Assembly (NCBI GenBank): GCA_950097015.1
Contig: CATNEN010000003.1
Location: 15,356,001-15,420,000 of the forward strand
Source of the DNA: Macrostomum hystrix
Lineage: Eukaryota; Platyhelminthes; Macrostomidae
Length of the DNA: 64,000 nt
Reading direction: 5' to 3'
The translations under genes were made by a program, and so were the position numbers. Positions 13,016 to 25,500 of this stretch are shown piece by piece (position 1 is the first letter of the stretch; every line of letters starts with the position of its first letter). The notes below the pieces were generated by a model. The model was not told the DNA's origin, made no database searches, and worked only from the letters and a program-made list of their open reading frames with translations.

Positions 13016-14440
13016 ATGTTACTGTGTTAGACTCAGGATGTGTGTTAGACACAGCATTTGTGTTAGACTCAGGATATGTGTTACACACGGAATGTGTGTT
13101 AGACACAGGATGTGTGTTAGACACAGGATGTGTGTTAGACTCAGGATATGTGTTAGACACAGGATGTGTGTTAGAAACGGGATGTGTGTTATGGACACAG
13201 GGTGTGTGTTATGGACACAGGATGTGTGTTAGACACAGGATGTGTGTTAGACACAGGATGTGTGTTAGACACGGGATGTGTGTTATGGACACAGGATGTG
13301 CGTTATGGACACAGGATGTGTGTTAGACACAGGATGTGTGTTAGACTCAGGATATGTGTTAGACACAGGATGTGTGTTATGGACACAGGATGTGTGTTAG
13401 ATCCGGGATGTGTGTTAGACACGGGATGTGTGTTAGATCCGGGATGTGTGTTAGACACGGGATGTGTGTTAGACACAGGATGTGTGTTAGACACAGGATG
13501 TGTGTTATGGACACAGGATGTGTGTTAGATCCGGGATGTGTGTTAGACACAGGATGTGTGTTAGATCCGGGATGTGTGTTAGACACGGGATGTGTGTTAG
13601 ACACAGGATGTGTGTTAGACACAGGATGTGTGTTAGACACAGGATATGTGTTAGACTCAGGATATGTGTTAGACTCAGGGTGTGTGTTAGACACAGGATG
13701 TGTGTTAGACACAGGATATGTGTTAGACACAGGATGTGTGTTAGACACAGGATATGTGTTACACACAGGATATGTGTTAGACACGGGATGTGTGTTAGAC
13801 ACAGGATATGTGTTAGACACAGGATGTGTGTTAGACTCAGGATGTGTGTTAGATACAGGATGTGTGTTAGACTCAGGATATGTGTTAGACACAGGATGTG
13901 TGTTAGACTCAGGATATGTGTTAGACACAGGATATGTTTTAGACTCAGGATATGTGTTAGACACAGGATAAGTATTAGACTCAGGATGTGTGTTAGACTC
14001 AGGATGTTTGTTAGACTCAGGATATGTTTTAGACACAGGATGTGTGTTGGACACGGGATGTGTGTTAGACACAGGATATGTGTTAGACACAGGATGTGTG
14101 TTAGACTCAGGATGTGTGTTAGACACAGGATGTGTGTTAGACTCAGGATATGTGTTAGACAGAGGATGTGTGTTAGACTCAGGATATGTTTTAGACACAG
14201 GATATGTGTTAGACTCAGGATATGTGTTAGACACAGGATAAGTATTAGACTCAGGATGTGTGTTAGACTCAGGATGTTTGTTAGACTCAGGATATGTGTT
14301 AGACACAGGATGTGTGTTAGACACAGGATATGTGTTAGACACAGGATGTGTTTTAGACACAGGATGTGTGTTAGACACAGGATGTGTGTTAGACTCAGGA
14401 TATGTGTTAGACTCAGGATATGTGTTAGACACAGGATGCC
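13016..14440. repeat. 18-bp minisatellite array
   Basis: About 79 copies of an 18-bp unit, consensus tgtgttagacacaggatg, with variants tcagga, tccggg and an atgga insertion. Several frames remain open on both strands because the unit is a multiple of three. None has any non-repeat domain. Confidence 0.97.
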
Positions 14441-16090
14441 AGCTAAAGCCGCTTATCATGACACATTGAAAAAAAATGTCACGAAGAACAATGCTATAGT
14501 ATTGTTTCATTTTGTCGGTTCTCATTGTGAATGGATCCTTTGTTCAATATAAAGTCATCTGTGTGTTATTCCATCTATAACTCTATGGTTTATGACCTGT
14601 ATGTAACCAAAAATGCAAATTTCTTACTCCAAATAAATTATTCCTGCCATTGCCAATTTATAAGCTTATTGACAGACACTAGCAAAGCAGGTTTTAAAAG
14701 TCACTGATGTGTAAAATAGGAGAGACTAAGGTGTTACATACGAACAACCTTATTTTTTAAAGCGAAAGTTTAGGTACGCATATTTTCATTTCAAACTTTC
14801 CCGTACATTTTTCCTGCTTTCCTTTCGGGGAGTGAGGTTGTTGGTGAACTTGTTGTCTTTATAAAGGCTGAAATTTGCTTTTTTGAGTAGCAGAGAAATT
14901 CGATCGCTATAAGTGGGCGAACACTTTTCTGCTCTCTAGCTGTGCGGGTATGTGTTTGCGCCCCAAATTTTAGGGTAGCAAGAAAGAAATTTGCCTTCGA
15001 TTGCAGGCTGACAAAGATTAAAAAGTAGGCATTTAAAAATAATTGGTTAACTCACAAAAATACAAAGATACGTCGACTCTAAAGACTATAAAGTTACACT
15101 AAAGAAGGACGTTTATAATTACTCTAATTTTTTTCAACGAAAGTTTGAGAAACTAAGAAAAAGCGTTCTAATTTTGTTCCCATCCAATCAACAAAGTGCG
15201 GAGTGAGGTGGCTGTTGGATAGGTTGCCCCCAAGTCTTCACTAATGTACATCTAAAATGAACATTATTTTGCTAGATCTTGCTTATCAGAGATGGGTTAG
15301 AAAAATTAAAGTGCGGTCGAAGTAACTGCTAGCCTGCATGCACAGATAATGTACATAAATAAAATTAGGCGCCTGTACACTATGGACCTTTCTTTATGCT
15401 AAACAGCCAATAAGCTCTTTATTTATTCTACGTAAACTGAGATCGATTTTGAATGATCTCAAAAATATAAATAATTGACAGCTCACAGAACAGTTCCGAA
15501 TGGAATAAGCAAATGTCAGTTGTGAGCCTGTCTTCAATTATTCTTTGCTACAATTTGAGCAGTAAATATCATTCCATACAGAGTGTAAGCTTTAGCTTAG
15601 TGATCACAATGGCGCAAAGCCAGCTCTTGACATTGATCGTTTAATCGCGTTTAGCTTTAAAATAACTCTTGTGTTTTTCTTGTCTTAGTGAGCCAGTGAG
15701 TGAGTGCAGACCAACTTGTCTATTTCTTGACTGCTTCTTAAGTAAGCTAGTGTAGGTAAAGTAAGAATAGCATTTGGATTGAGACAAATGGGCAAGAAAA
15801 TAATGCTGCTTTAATGTGCCGTGGGTCCGTTAAACTGCTTTCTTTCAAAGACGATAGAAGATCGAAATCTTGTCTCTTGTCTTGTTTTGCTGAGGGCGTA
15901 TAGAAAATTCTTGAGTGATTTATTATATTATCCCAGCTAGATTAACTCCTAGCAAGGTCTATATGCCGAGAATTATATTGAAATCTATGCAGCCTGAAAT
16001 TCAAACTGTGTCTAAACTAGCGACTTGCATTTTAGCAAGCATTACCAGTACCGCTGCAGAGACGGGTGCTGTGGTACACAAGCCACAAAA
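14441..16090. other. Intergenic or intronic AT-rich stretch, no gene recognised
   Basis: About 1.65 kb of unique AT-rich sequence. It lies downstream of the GPCR first exon on the - strand and may be part of its intron. No transmembrane-coding exon was identified here by eye. Confidence 0.45.
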
Positions 16091-16098
16091 AACTGTGA

Positions 16099-16170
16099 CA
16101 CAGCTGTACACAGGCTGTACACAGGCTGTACACAGGCTGTACACAGACTGTACACAGGCTGTACACAGGC
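16099..16170. repeat. 11-bp repeat of ctgtacacagg
   Basis: Six or seven tandem copies of ctgtacacagg, each with the palindrome tgtaca. A short isolated array just ahead of the larger pyrimidine array. Confidence 0.9.
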
Positions 16171-16267
16171 TATCATTTCTCCCGTGTCTGATACCTCACC
16201 TGTCGAATCTTTACCACGCGTTCTATCTCACTCACGAGTCTCATCCTACCCGCAATTTTATTTACCG

Positions 16268-17345
16268 TGTCTCGTTTCTCACGTATCTCATCTCTTCCCT
16301 TTCTCATCTCTTCCCTTTCTCATCTCTCCCCTTTCTCATCTCTCCCCTTTCTCATCTCTCCCCTTTCTCATCTCTTCCCTTTCTCATCTCTCCCCTTTCT
16401 CATCTCTCCCCTTTCTCATCTCTCCCCTTTCTCATCTCTCCCCTTTCTCATCTCTCCCTTTCTTATCTCCTCCCTTTTTTATCTCCTCCCTGTCTCATCT
16501 CTCCCATTTCTTATCTCTCCCCTTTCTAATCTCTCCCCTTTCTCATCTCCTCCCTGTCTCATCTCTCCCCTTTCTCATCTCTCCCCTTTCTCATCTCTCC
16601 CCTTTCTCATCTCCTCCCTTTTTTATCTCCTCCCTTTCTCATCTCCTCCCTGTCTCATCTCCTCCCTGTCTCATCTCTACCCTTTTTTATCTCCTCCCTT
16701 TTTCATCTCCTCCCTTTTTTATCTCCTCCCTGTCTCATCTCCTCCCTGTCTCACCTCCTCCCTGTCTCATCTCCTCCCTGTCTTATCTCCTCCCTGTCTC
16801 ATCTCTACCCTTTCTCATCTCCTCCCTTTTTCATCTCCTCTCTTTTTTATCTCCTCCCTGTCTCATCTCTCCCCTTTCTCATCTCCTCCCTGTCTCATCT
16901 CCTCCCTGTCTCACCTCCTCCCTGTCTCATCTCCTCCCTGTCTCATCTCTACCCTTTCTCATCTCCTCCCTTTCTCATCTCTACCCTTTCTCATCTCCTC
17001 CCTTTCTCATCTCCTCCCTTTTTCATCTCCTCCCTTTTCTCATCTCCTCCCTTTTTTATCTCCTCCCTTTTTCATCTCCTCCCTTTCTCATCTCCTCCCT
17101 TTCTCATCTCCCCCCTTTCTCATCTCTCCCCTTTCTCATCTCTTCCCTTTCTCATCTCTTCCCTTTCTCGTCTCTACCCTTTCTTATCTCCTCACTTTCT
17201 CATCTCCTCCCTTTTTTATCTCCTCCCTGTCTCATCTCTACCCATTCTCATCTCCCCCTTTCTCATCTCTCACCTGTCTCATTTCTCACGTATCTCATTC
17301 CTACGCTTTCTCATATTGTTTCTTTCTGATTTTTCCCGTATCTCG
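16268..17345. repeat. 16-bp pyrimidine-rich minisatellite (ctcatctctcccctt family)
   Basis: About 67 copies of a unit of about 16 bp, tctcatctctcccctt, with tctcctccctg and tttttatc variants. It is almost pure pyrimidine on the + strand. The same unit with ccctgt in place of cccttt forms the array at 54075-54990. Confidence 0.95.
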
Positions 17346-17442
17346 AAAGCATCCAGTTAAAGTAGCTAAATTATTTTAACTCCCCTCAAATTTCCATACT
17401 TCTATAATGCTTCTAGTGCTAGTCCTAGATAGAGCAACTCAC

Positions 17443-17713
17443 TTGAGAAGGTATTGGCAATGAGATTCAGCGGCAGGCAGAATATTGCCATGAGAATATC
17501 GGCTGTGCTCAAATTGCAGATGAAATAGTTTATGGTAGTGTGCATCGTTGGCAGCCGGTACACGGTGGCGATGACAGCTGCATTGCCAATGATTGACAAG
17601 ACGAACACAAGTGTATAGGCTACCGACAGAAGTGTGAGCAGAGCGGACGACAATTTGAACTCCCAAAGATTCACTGTCGCTTCACCAGAGGTTTCGTTCA
17701 ATGCCACGTTCAT
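17443..17713 (-). CDS. Rhodopsin-family neuropeptide-type GPCR, first coding exon (partial)
   Basis: The exon encodes about 90 residues. A short extracellular N-terminus carries one N-glycosylation site (N6-E-T). TM1 has the family-A GN motif (IIGNAAVIATVY), a short basic loop follows, and TM2 has the NLSTADILM pattern (N..AD) and IFCLPLNLI. The start at 17713 is supported by an in-frame TAG two codons upstream. The exon ends at a good donor, A|GTGAGT, just after TM2. A split after TM2 and the TM1-TM2 wording resemble neuropeptide receptors of the NPFF/orexin/SIFamide type; the ligand cannot be told. TM3-TM7 were not found; they should lie at lower coordinates, perhaps beyond the window, behind minisatellite-filled introns. 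Confidence 0.75.
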
Positions 17714-18140
17714 CTTCTACGCTTATTGCTGCCTTTTTTCCTGAAGCAACTGTTTGTCGGACAAGCGGGAAAATCGATCAAAAATTTGTTCGTCCGGGGG
17801 CGACAAAATTTAAGCTTTGCAGTTCGGAGTGAGGTGGGCAGTCAGCGATTGTTTGTCGCCCATTGGCTGTGGCAACGGTAGAAAGGCATTCTAATGGCAG
17901 CAGATGGAAAATTAAATGGGAAATTAATGACAAATTTGTAGATTCAGCTTGAGATCTTTACCTGGGCGACATCGTTATGGTAGCGATGATTTGTCCTTCC
18001 AAGAACTATGTAGGTTAAACTAAGCCACACAAGCCTGAGTTACTAATTTAAGAAGTCAAGAAGCACACTGGATTGTTTTAAAAAGCAAAACATATATTTT
18101 TATACGTAAATGTGATATTACTAAAAATCAATGCGCCATA
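17714..18140. other. Region upstream of the GPCR exon
   Basis: Unique sequence holding the putative 5'UTR or promoter of the GPCR exon on the - strand. No TATA box or other clear site was picked out. Confidence 0.4.
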
Positions 18141-18149
18141 ATTATAAAT

Positions 18150-18800
18150 CTATAAGCGTTTCTTAGAAATAGAGCGCCATTCTCGGAAATCTAAAAAGCA
18201 ATTCTAAGAAATCAAGCCACGGTTCTTGAAAAGCAAAAAGCTTTTTTTAGAAACGAATATGTCGTGTTAGAAATAAAGGCGCCATTCTTAGAAAAATATT
18301 TTCTTAGAAATCAAGCCATCATTCTTAGAAATCAAGCCATCATTCTTAGAAATCAAGCCACTATTCTTAGAAATCAAGCCACCATTCTTAGATATCAAAA
18401 TGCTTTTCTTAGAAACGAAGATACTATTCTAAGAAATCAACGCGCCATTCTTGGAAATCAAGCCACCATTCTTAGAAACAAAAACACTTTTCTTAGAAAT
18501 CAAGGCGCTACTCTTGGAAATCAAGCCACCATTCTTAGAAATCAAGCCACCATTCTTAGAAATCAAGCCACCATTATTAGAAATCAAGCCACCATTCTTA
18601 GAAATCAAGCCACCATTCTTAGAAATCAAGCTACCATTCTTAGAAATCAAGGCGCCATTCTTGGAAATCAAGCCACCATTCTTAGAAATCAAGCCACCAT
18701 TCTTAGAAATCAAGCCACCATTCTTAGAAATCAAGCCACCATTCTTAGAAATCAAGCTACCATTCTTAGAAATCAAGGCGCCATTCTTGGAAATTAGAAA
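18150..18800. repeat. 21-bp minisatellite array
   Basis: About 25-30 copies of a 21-bp unit with core attcttagaaatcaagccac, diverged at the left end and most regular at 18300-18795. Open frames on both strands (ILRNQAT-like, ISKNGGL-like) are repeat artefacts. Confidence 0.94.
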
Positions 18801-20790
18801 CCCACTAAAAAATCGAGCATTCTTGGAAAAAATTCATTTGCTATGACAGAAAAAACTCTTAGAAAAAAAAATTAATCAAGAAAGTTTTTCTCATTTTAAA
18901 TATTTGTGCGATTCTTAAATTCTAAAATTATTTCTTAAAATCCTAAACGAAATTTGAAGATAAAAATCTTAACGATAAAGTGTATAAGAAATGTCATTCT
19001 TAGAAATCAAGAATAATGGTTCTCAATACTCTACTCCGAAGATGATGCTTCTAATCTATGATGAGTATTAATTTTTACGCTAGGATCAAAATGACATATA
19101 CACTTCTTTAAAAATTATTTGAATTAAACTATATCCTAGTCGCAGGAACTGAAAATCATCAAAACGAGTCAAATCCAGTCCAAATTTGTTTGAGTATACA
19201 CTCGAACACAAAATATAAAACCTGCGAGAATAGTTATATATTCGGAAGATTTTAGCAAATGAAAAAAGACACTCTCAATAGAAATATTTTCCTATGAAAC
19301 TCGATATCTCAAAAGCGTGATCTTGTGCAAGTGCCAATTGAGGATGGTACTGCTACAGAGAAGCAGCTGATTGTTTGTAAGTCGAAATGCTTCAAAGTAC
19401 TCGTAGTTGCGTGAGATCTCGCAAGATTAAGTCTGCATATGGGACCTTAATCCCTTTATGCTTCAACTGCATAGTTAGCCAGCTAGCTGCAAAATTAATT
19501 ACTTGTCTGATTAATTTTAATCGCAAGGCGAATCTATTTTGCGTCATCTCTAGACAGAGGGGATAAATTTCGAATTAAGTTCACTAAGAACAGTAAAAAA
19601 TACATTTTTTGTATCTGTATCTCACAAAATATTCAACCGATCGCCATAAAAATCCAGAAAGCGGGCTAGAATTTTCTGGAATCACAAAACATTGACATCG
19701 TCGGCTTTGAAAGTTCACTATAATAAGCGGAAAATTTTGAAAACGAAAATTGGTCATTCGGTTTTGGGGCTATTAATTGTGAAGGAGGCAGAGAGTTAGT
19801 AGTATGACAAGCGCATGTTTCAGATAAAAATTCGTGTCTTTTCAACTAGATAGAATAGAGACTCGGGTTCTTCTCCAGTGTTTCATCTCTCCGAAGAAAA
19901 CTCGAATGTCCTCATGTGTCATGTAATAATTCTCCAGCTCATAACCAATATGTATCAAAAGCTTGCACACATTTAAATAACGAACTACTCGTACTTTGAT
20001 ATATTTTTTTAATATTTATTTTTCTTAATAAGATTTAATTTTTGTGACTACGAAGAGTTAATACATATACAAGTATTTGAGCACAAACGGACGTTCGGGC
20101 AAAAATACTGTGGACAACTATTACAATAATTCACGTCTACTAAAGTGTAATTACTGAATTTACATACAGTAACGGTTAGACGATCAACTTAAAAACACGC
20201 TGTTAAGACAAGTTATAGTAAAACACAATTTGACAAAGGATTAAGTAACACAGACAAAAAACGAAAATAAAAAAAGAGCTCAAAACAATCGCTTAGGATT
20301 GACAATTTTTTGATAATGAAAAACGAACTGACGAAAGTACATTTTCAAATAACAATGCTTGAACTTCCAAGAACGAGCAAAGTTTTGCCTGAAGCTAAAA
20401 CTAGACCATGCATGCTAAAAATGTAGCGCATATACTCGGAATGTAACAAATAACGCACAACATAATTTAATAGTTGGTCATAAAATAGTCAAACAAAAAA
20501 CTATGGAGACATCAATTCAGAAACTTTGCTTGCATTGTTACAAAAATGGAAAACTTTATAAACTTTATTATGTAACGGTATGTTTTCGTGTAGATATACG
20601 TTTTCATTTTGTAAATACGTTTTCGCCTTATAAAAATAATCATAAAAATCTTAAAGTTAAAAATGCGCCAAAAAATAAACAATTTGTTTTACTTCTAACC
20701 GTAGCAATAATAATACGTATAAAATCCTTTTGTTTTAATGACTACCGTATAAAATTATATTGCTAAAATCCGCCATTTTAACAAATGCGA
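18801..20790. other. AT-rich stretch, no gene recognised
   Basis: About 2 kb of AT-rich unique sequence. An 87-codon open frame near 20503-20766 has AT-driven composition and no recognisable domain. Confidence 0.5.
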
Positions 20791-20801
20791 AATCCCGTGT
20801 G

Positions 20802-20880
20802 TATAAATAGCCGCAACTTTCAGACAGAAAAATAACCTTGCAGTAGTTGTTGTTAAAACTAAAAAAAACTTTGTGAGTAA
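20802..20880 (+). promoter_or_regulatory. TATA-box core promoter candidate
   Basis: A good TATA box (tataaata at about 20802-20809) is followed by a purine-rich leader with Inr-like cag motifs near 20820-20840. No coding exon was recognised downstream on the + strand. It could be the U3-R part of a solo LTR or the promoter of a noncoding transcript. Confidence 0.3.
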
Positions 20881-20997
20881 ACTTGAAAGTCCTTGAAAGT
20901 CGTTGTTTGAAAGTGTTTATCCAAGATATAAAAAGAGTGCCTTGAAAAGAGGTGTATTGTGTTATTTATTTCAAGAGAGGAGAACATTGAGGAATAT

Positions 20998-21080
20998 ACT
21001 CAGAATTTAAGAACCATACTCAGAATTATACTAAGAACCATACTCAGAATTATACTAAGAACCGTACTAAGAATTATACC
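20998..21080. repeat. Short array of about 24 bp
   Basis: Three to four tandem copies of a unit with core accatactcagaattatact, downstream of the TATA candidate. Confidence 0.8.
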
Positions 21081-21866
21081 CAGCTAGATTTATACCAAGA
21101 TTATTATTATTACAAAAGGGAAACCGCAAAACTCTAATCTCGGGGACGCCTAATTGACTGGAAACGCATACAGTTGCCTAATTACCGCTCGTGCAATACA
21201 TACGCTACCATAATGAGGAGTTAAAACGGCCCATTTAAGGACCGCCAGTCTAAATATCTATTAAATTGAGACAGCAGCAGTGAGATCCGCCCTGGTACAG
21301 CTTTGGTGCCATTAAAATTAAAGCCAGTATTGTTTAAACACGCATATTACAACTTTAATAACAGCGGTGGGATTAGCATTATTGGAATTTAGAGTTTAGT
21401 AAGAAATTAGAAAGAGGCCTACGACAATTAGAAATAAAACTTAACTTCTTCGTTATCTTGTATATAGTTCAAAATGTTACAAGAAATAATTATTTCTAAA
21501 CGTCATGTTTATCTTGCGCGAATTCAAACTTCATCATGGTTCGTTTCTAACGCTTCAGAATTTTGTCGATTCCGTCAGAACCAGAACTGATTATGAAATT
21601 TCAGGAAATTTATATATTATACTCGTAAATTATTAAATGTAATTACGATTCATACTTAATATAAGACCAAGATGAAGATTAATAAAGTAGTTCTGAAACT
21701 CAATAAATGCTTCTATAAAAATCGTTTTGGGAGGTACGAGTAGGATCTTGATCTGATTCCGGTATGATTAGAATCAGGAAAATCTTGAGTTTAGCGCAAA
21801 TTCAAATTAATTCAATGCAATATATGGCGTGAATTTAAATTCTCAAAAACTATTTTTCGCGCGAAT
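21081..21866. other. Region after the acyltransferase-gene stop codon
   Basis: AT-rich sequence containing the putative 3'UTR of the - strand gene ending at 21867. No other feature was recognised. Confidence 0.45.
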
Positions 21867-22222
21867 TTAAACTTCACACTCAGATGAATCCATTGGCCTA
21901 TTAGTCACGATCACAAGGCTGGATGTTGGTCTTTGCTGCTGCTGCTGCTGATGTTGCTGATGCTGATGATGATGCTGATGATGATGCTGATGCTGCTGCT
22001 GATGCTGGTGCAGCATGGACGATCGCCTTCTATGAGCGGCTCCGGTTTCGATTCCGGTGGCAGCCGCAGCAGCCAACGATAACCGACGTCGCACCGGTGC
22101 TGGCCGTGGCAGCCAGTCCAACTGTGGATCGTCAAAGTCGCCAACTCCGTAATCGGAGCGTCGACGTTGCAGCTCCTTCATGATGCGACAGAATTCCTGG
22201 CGTAGAAATTGGTCCGATTCTA

Positions 22223-22259
<37 letters not shown>

Positions 22260-22502
22260 ATGATGAAGCATCTCAGTCGACTGCAGTCGTGATTGGACAT
22301 CTACAAGTCGTTGCTCCAGCTCTGCCTCAGTCTGGTTCTCTGGCTGCAGAAGTGCAGCCTCTGGCAAATAGTTCTGCTGCTGCTGCTGCTGCCGTTGCTG
22401 TCGCTGTCTTGGCGGACGATTTGACAAGCCGGTGCCGACTCGAAATTCGAACGCGTCCGATGGAATTCGCCGGTGCTCAAGCAGCTGAGCTAGAGAAGCT
22501 AG
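21867..22502 (-). CDS. Terminal Q/H-rich coding exon (probable tail of the acyltransferase gene)
   Basis: The acceptor TTTTTCGCAG|CTA opens an exon of 211 codons ending at a TAA. It starts with a helical-looking LASLAQLLEHRRIPS, then has three Gln tracts from CAG repeats, a coiled-coil-prone stretch (AELEQRLVDVQSRLQSTE), a basic segment, and a His/Gln tract. The extreme C-terminus is SSECEV. No enzymatic domain is present. It starts in phase 0, which matches the small exon at 25866-25905. If that join is wrong, this is the last exon of another - strand gene. Confidence 0.65.
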
Positions 22503-25500
22503 CTGCGAAAAATTATTTTACGATTTTTTAGTTGTAAAAGGATTCGAAATCGGGAGTAAAAAGGAAAGTAAAACGTTATTTTCTACTTACAGTAAGCTAA
22601 TCGCGTTTTAATTACCTTTTTGCCGATACAAAAACCTAAGCAAGCTATTATCCTGCATAATTATATCTGTCTTTAAAGGAGAACAAATATTTTAATTTCC
22701 TGTTCGCTTGAATTAACAATTGCTGGAAATATATTTTCAGAGATTATCCTACTAGTGGAATCTGTATGGGATTCCAGGTAATCCTCTCTAGCTACCATTA
22801 TTTCCTCTGGCTGGACTATGGACTCGGTGAAATATAATAAAATCCCTAAACGTAGTTAAATCCAAAACTAATAGTGTAATTAAGCTTATCTCTATATTCC
22901 ACGTCTTTAATTGTTTGCAAAGAAAATTATGTAAACTTAAAGTAATGAAAGAAGTACAAAGGAAGCGACACTGAAAATGGACAGCCAAAACTTTGGAAAG
23001 TAATATCGGAGACTGTAATTTGACATTTTCCAGCAACCGTGACAGCCTGCCAAAACTCGCATTTGACTCATCCAGTCCGTCAGATATTTACGCTCGTAGA
23101 TCGGAAAAAAGAAACAACTTATTTTTGCCTCAAAATAAGAATCAAAAATAAACAAAAATAAACATTAAAAAAGTTTGAAAGTTTGGAAATGTGCCGCAGA
23201 AAACTTCATAATTTAACTCGATCTCTCACTGACTATCCCCACTGATTGTCTGACTCTCAACTTTCTGACTGTCTGACTCTTAACTACCTGGCATTCTGAA
23301 TGTCTGACTCTTAACTACCTGGCATTCTGAATGTCTGACTCTTAACTACCTGGCATTCTGACTGTCTTACTCTTAACTACCTGGCATTCTGACTGTCTGA
23401 CTCTTAAATACCTGACATTCTGAATGTCTGACTCTTAACTACCTGAAATTCTGACTACCTGACTCTTAACTACCTGGCATTCTGAATGTCTGACTCTTAA
23501 CTACCTGACATTCTGACTGTCTGACTCTTAAATACCTGACATTCTGACTGTCTGACTCTTAACTACCTGACATTCTGACTGTCTGACTCTTAACTACCTG
23601 ACTCTCTGACTCTCTGACTCTCTGACTCTCTGACTCTCTGACTCTCTGACTCTCTGACTCTCTGACTCTCTGACTCAGAGGTGTAAATGGCAATCGTCTT
23701 AATATTCATAATTGTAATTGTCGAGTTTATTTTTATATGTTGAGTGGTTCATCCACCGCTTGCACAACAGTGCACAAATCGTGCATCACTAATCCATCCT
23801 CCGATTATAAAATAAAAGTGATACAATAGTCTTAGCTAAAATCAGAGATAATCCATCCAAGTTTCATTCTAATCATTTTCTGTCCTTAATCCTCTTCGTC
23901 TAGTTTGTTATACAAAACGAAAGGATGAGATTAAAATTTTCATTTCGAATTCTTGTATCTATTTATCTATTAGAGTGCTTTCGACAGTAACCTAAAAATA
24001 GTGCACGAGCATATTATGCCTTTGAATTTTTATTAACAAAATCTTGGCTTATAGTTAACAACTGAAATTTTACGTGGTAGAAATAATTAAATACATCGTT
24101 AAATTAAGATTTCATATAATTAGAATTTCCTAGATTTGTGATTTCCTAGAATTATGATTTCCTAGAATTATGATTTCCTAGAATAAATATTTTGTCGTAA
24201 TTATGATTTTTAGAATTTTAATTTCGTGGCATTGGGATTTCGAAAAATTAGGATTTCGTAGAAAAATGATTGCGAAGATTTAGCATTTCGAAGAATTGGA
24301 ATTTCATAGAACTGTGATTTTGAAAAATTGTGATTTAATAGAATTGTGCTCTCGTTGAATAAGGATTTCGTAGAATTGGCATTGCGAAGAATTGGGATAT
24401 CGTAGAATAATGGATTTCGTAGAAAAAATATTTCGGAGAAAAACGATTTCGTAGAAAAAGGATTTCGTAGAAATAGGATTTCGTAGAAAAAGGATTTCGT
24501 AGAATTGACATTGCGAAGAATTGGGATATTGTAGAATTGGGATATCGTAGAATTGGGATTTCGAAGAATTGGGATATTGTAGAATTCAGATATCGTAATT
24601 CGGTAGGATAGGATGATATATCAATTATGCCAGCTATACATGCTTCCAAAGCAGCGGCATGCCAATTAGTAAATAAGCAAACGCAACAGTCATCTGACTG
24701 GCCGGAAACACACAGCAAAATAAAGACAAAGTCGAAACCGCCCAAATTGGGTAGACATTTGCATGGGATGGCTCATTGCTGTCAGGGACAGCCAAATCCA
24801 AGTCACACATGCAACAGACAAGCAAGCAAGGATTTGGGACAAATTAGCGACCTCAAGCTGGCCCTGATCCGGGGGATAATGCATTGCCAACTTGGAAGTA
24901 CAACAACTGCTGCGTAGGCCTTTTGTTGTGTAGGGGTAGAATTAAGGGGGTGGAATGAAGGGAGTGGAATGTAGGGAGTAGAATGTGGGGAGTAGAATGT
25001 AGGGAGTAGAATGTGGGGAGTAGAATGTAGGGAGTAGAATTTGGGGAGTAGAATGTAGGGAGTAGAATGTAGGGAGTAGAATGTAGGGAGTAGAATGAAA
25101 GAAATGGAATGAAGGGAGTAGAATGTAGGGAGTAGAATGAAAGAAATGGAATGAAGGGAGTAGAATGTAGGGAGTAGAATATGGGGAGTAGAATGTACGG
25201 AGTAGAATGTAGGGAGTAGAATGAAGGTAGTGGAATGAAGGGAGTAGAATGAATACAGTAGAATGAAGGGAGAAGAAAGTGAAGAGTAGAATGAAGGGAG
25301 TAGAATGGAGGAATAGATAGGGAGTGGAATGAAGGGAGTGGAATGAAGGGAGTGGAATGAAGGGAGTGAAATGCATGGAGTAGAATGTAGGGAGTATAAA
25401 GAATGGAGTAGAAAGTAGGGAGCAGAATGAAGGGAGCAGAATGATGGGAATAGAATGAAGGGAGTAAAATGAAGGCAGTATAATATAGGGAGTAGAATGG

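Noticed and set aside
13377-14525. Long frames on both strands through the 18-bp array
   Set aside because: Frames are open on both strands simultaneously and contain only the repeat.
16025-17379. Ser/Pro/Leu-rich frames of 370-434 codons
   Set aside because: Translated 16-bp pyrimidine array; two frames are open over the same DNA.
20503-20766. 87-codon ORF
   Set aside because: AT-driven Lys/Phe/Tyr composition and no recognisable domain or splice context.
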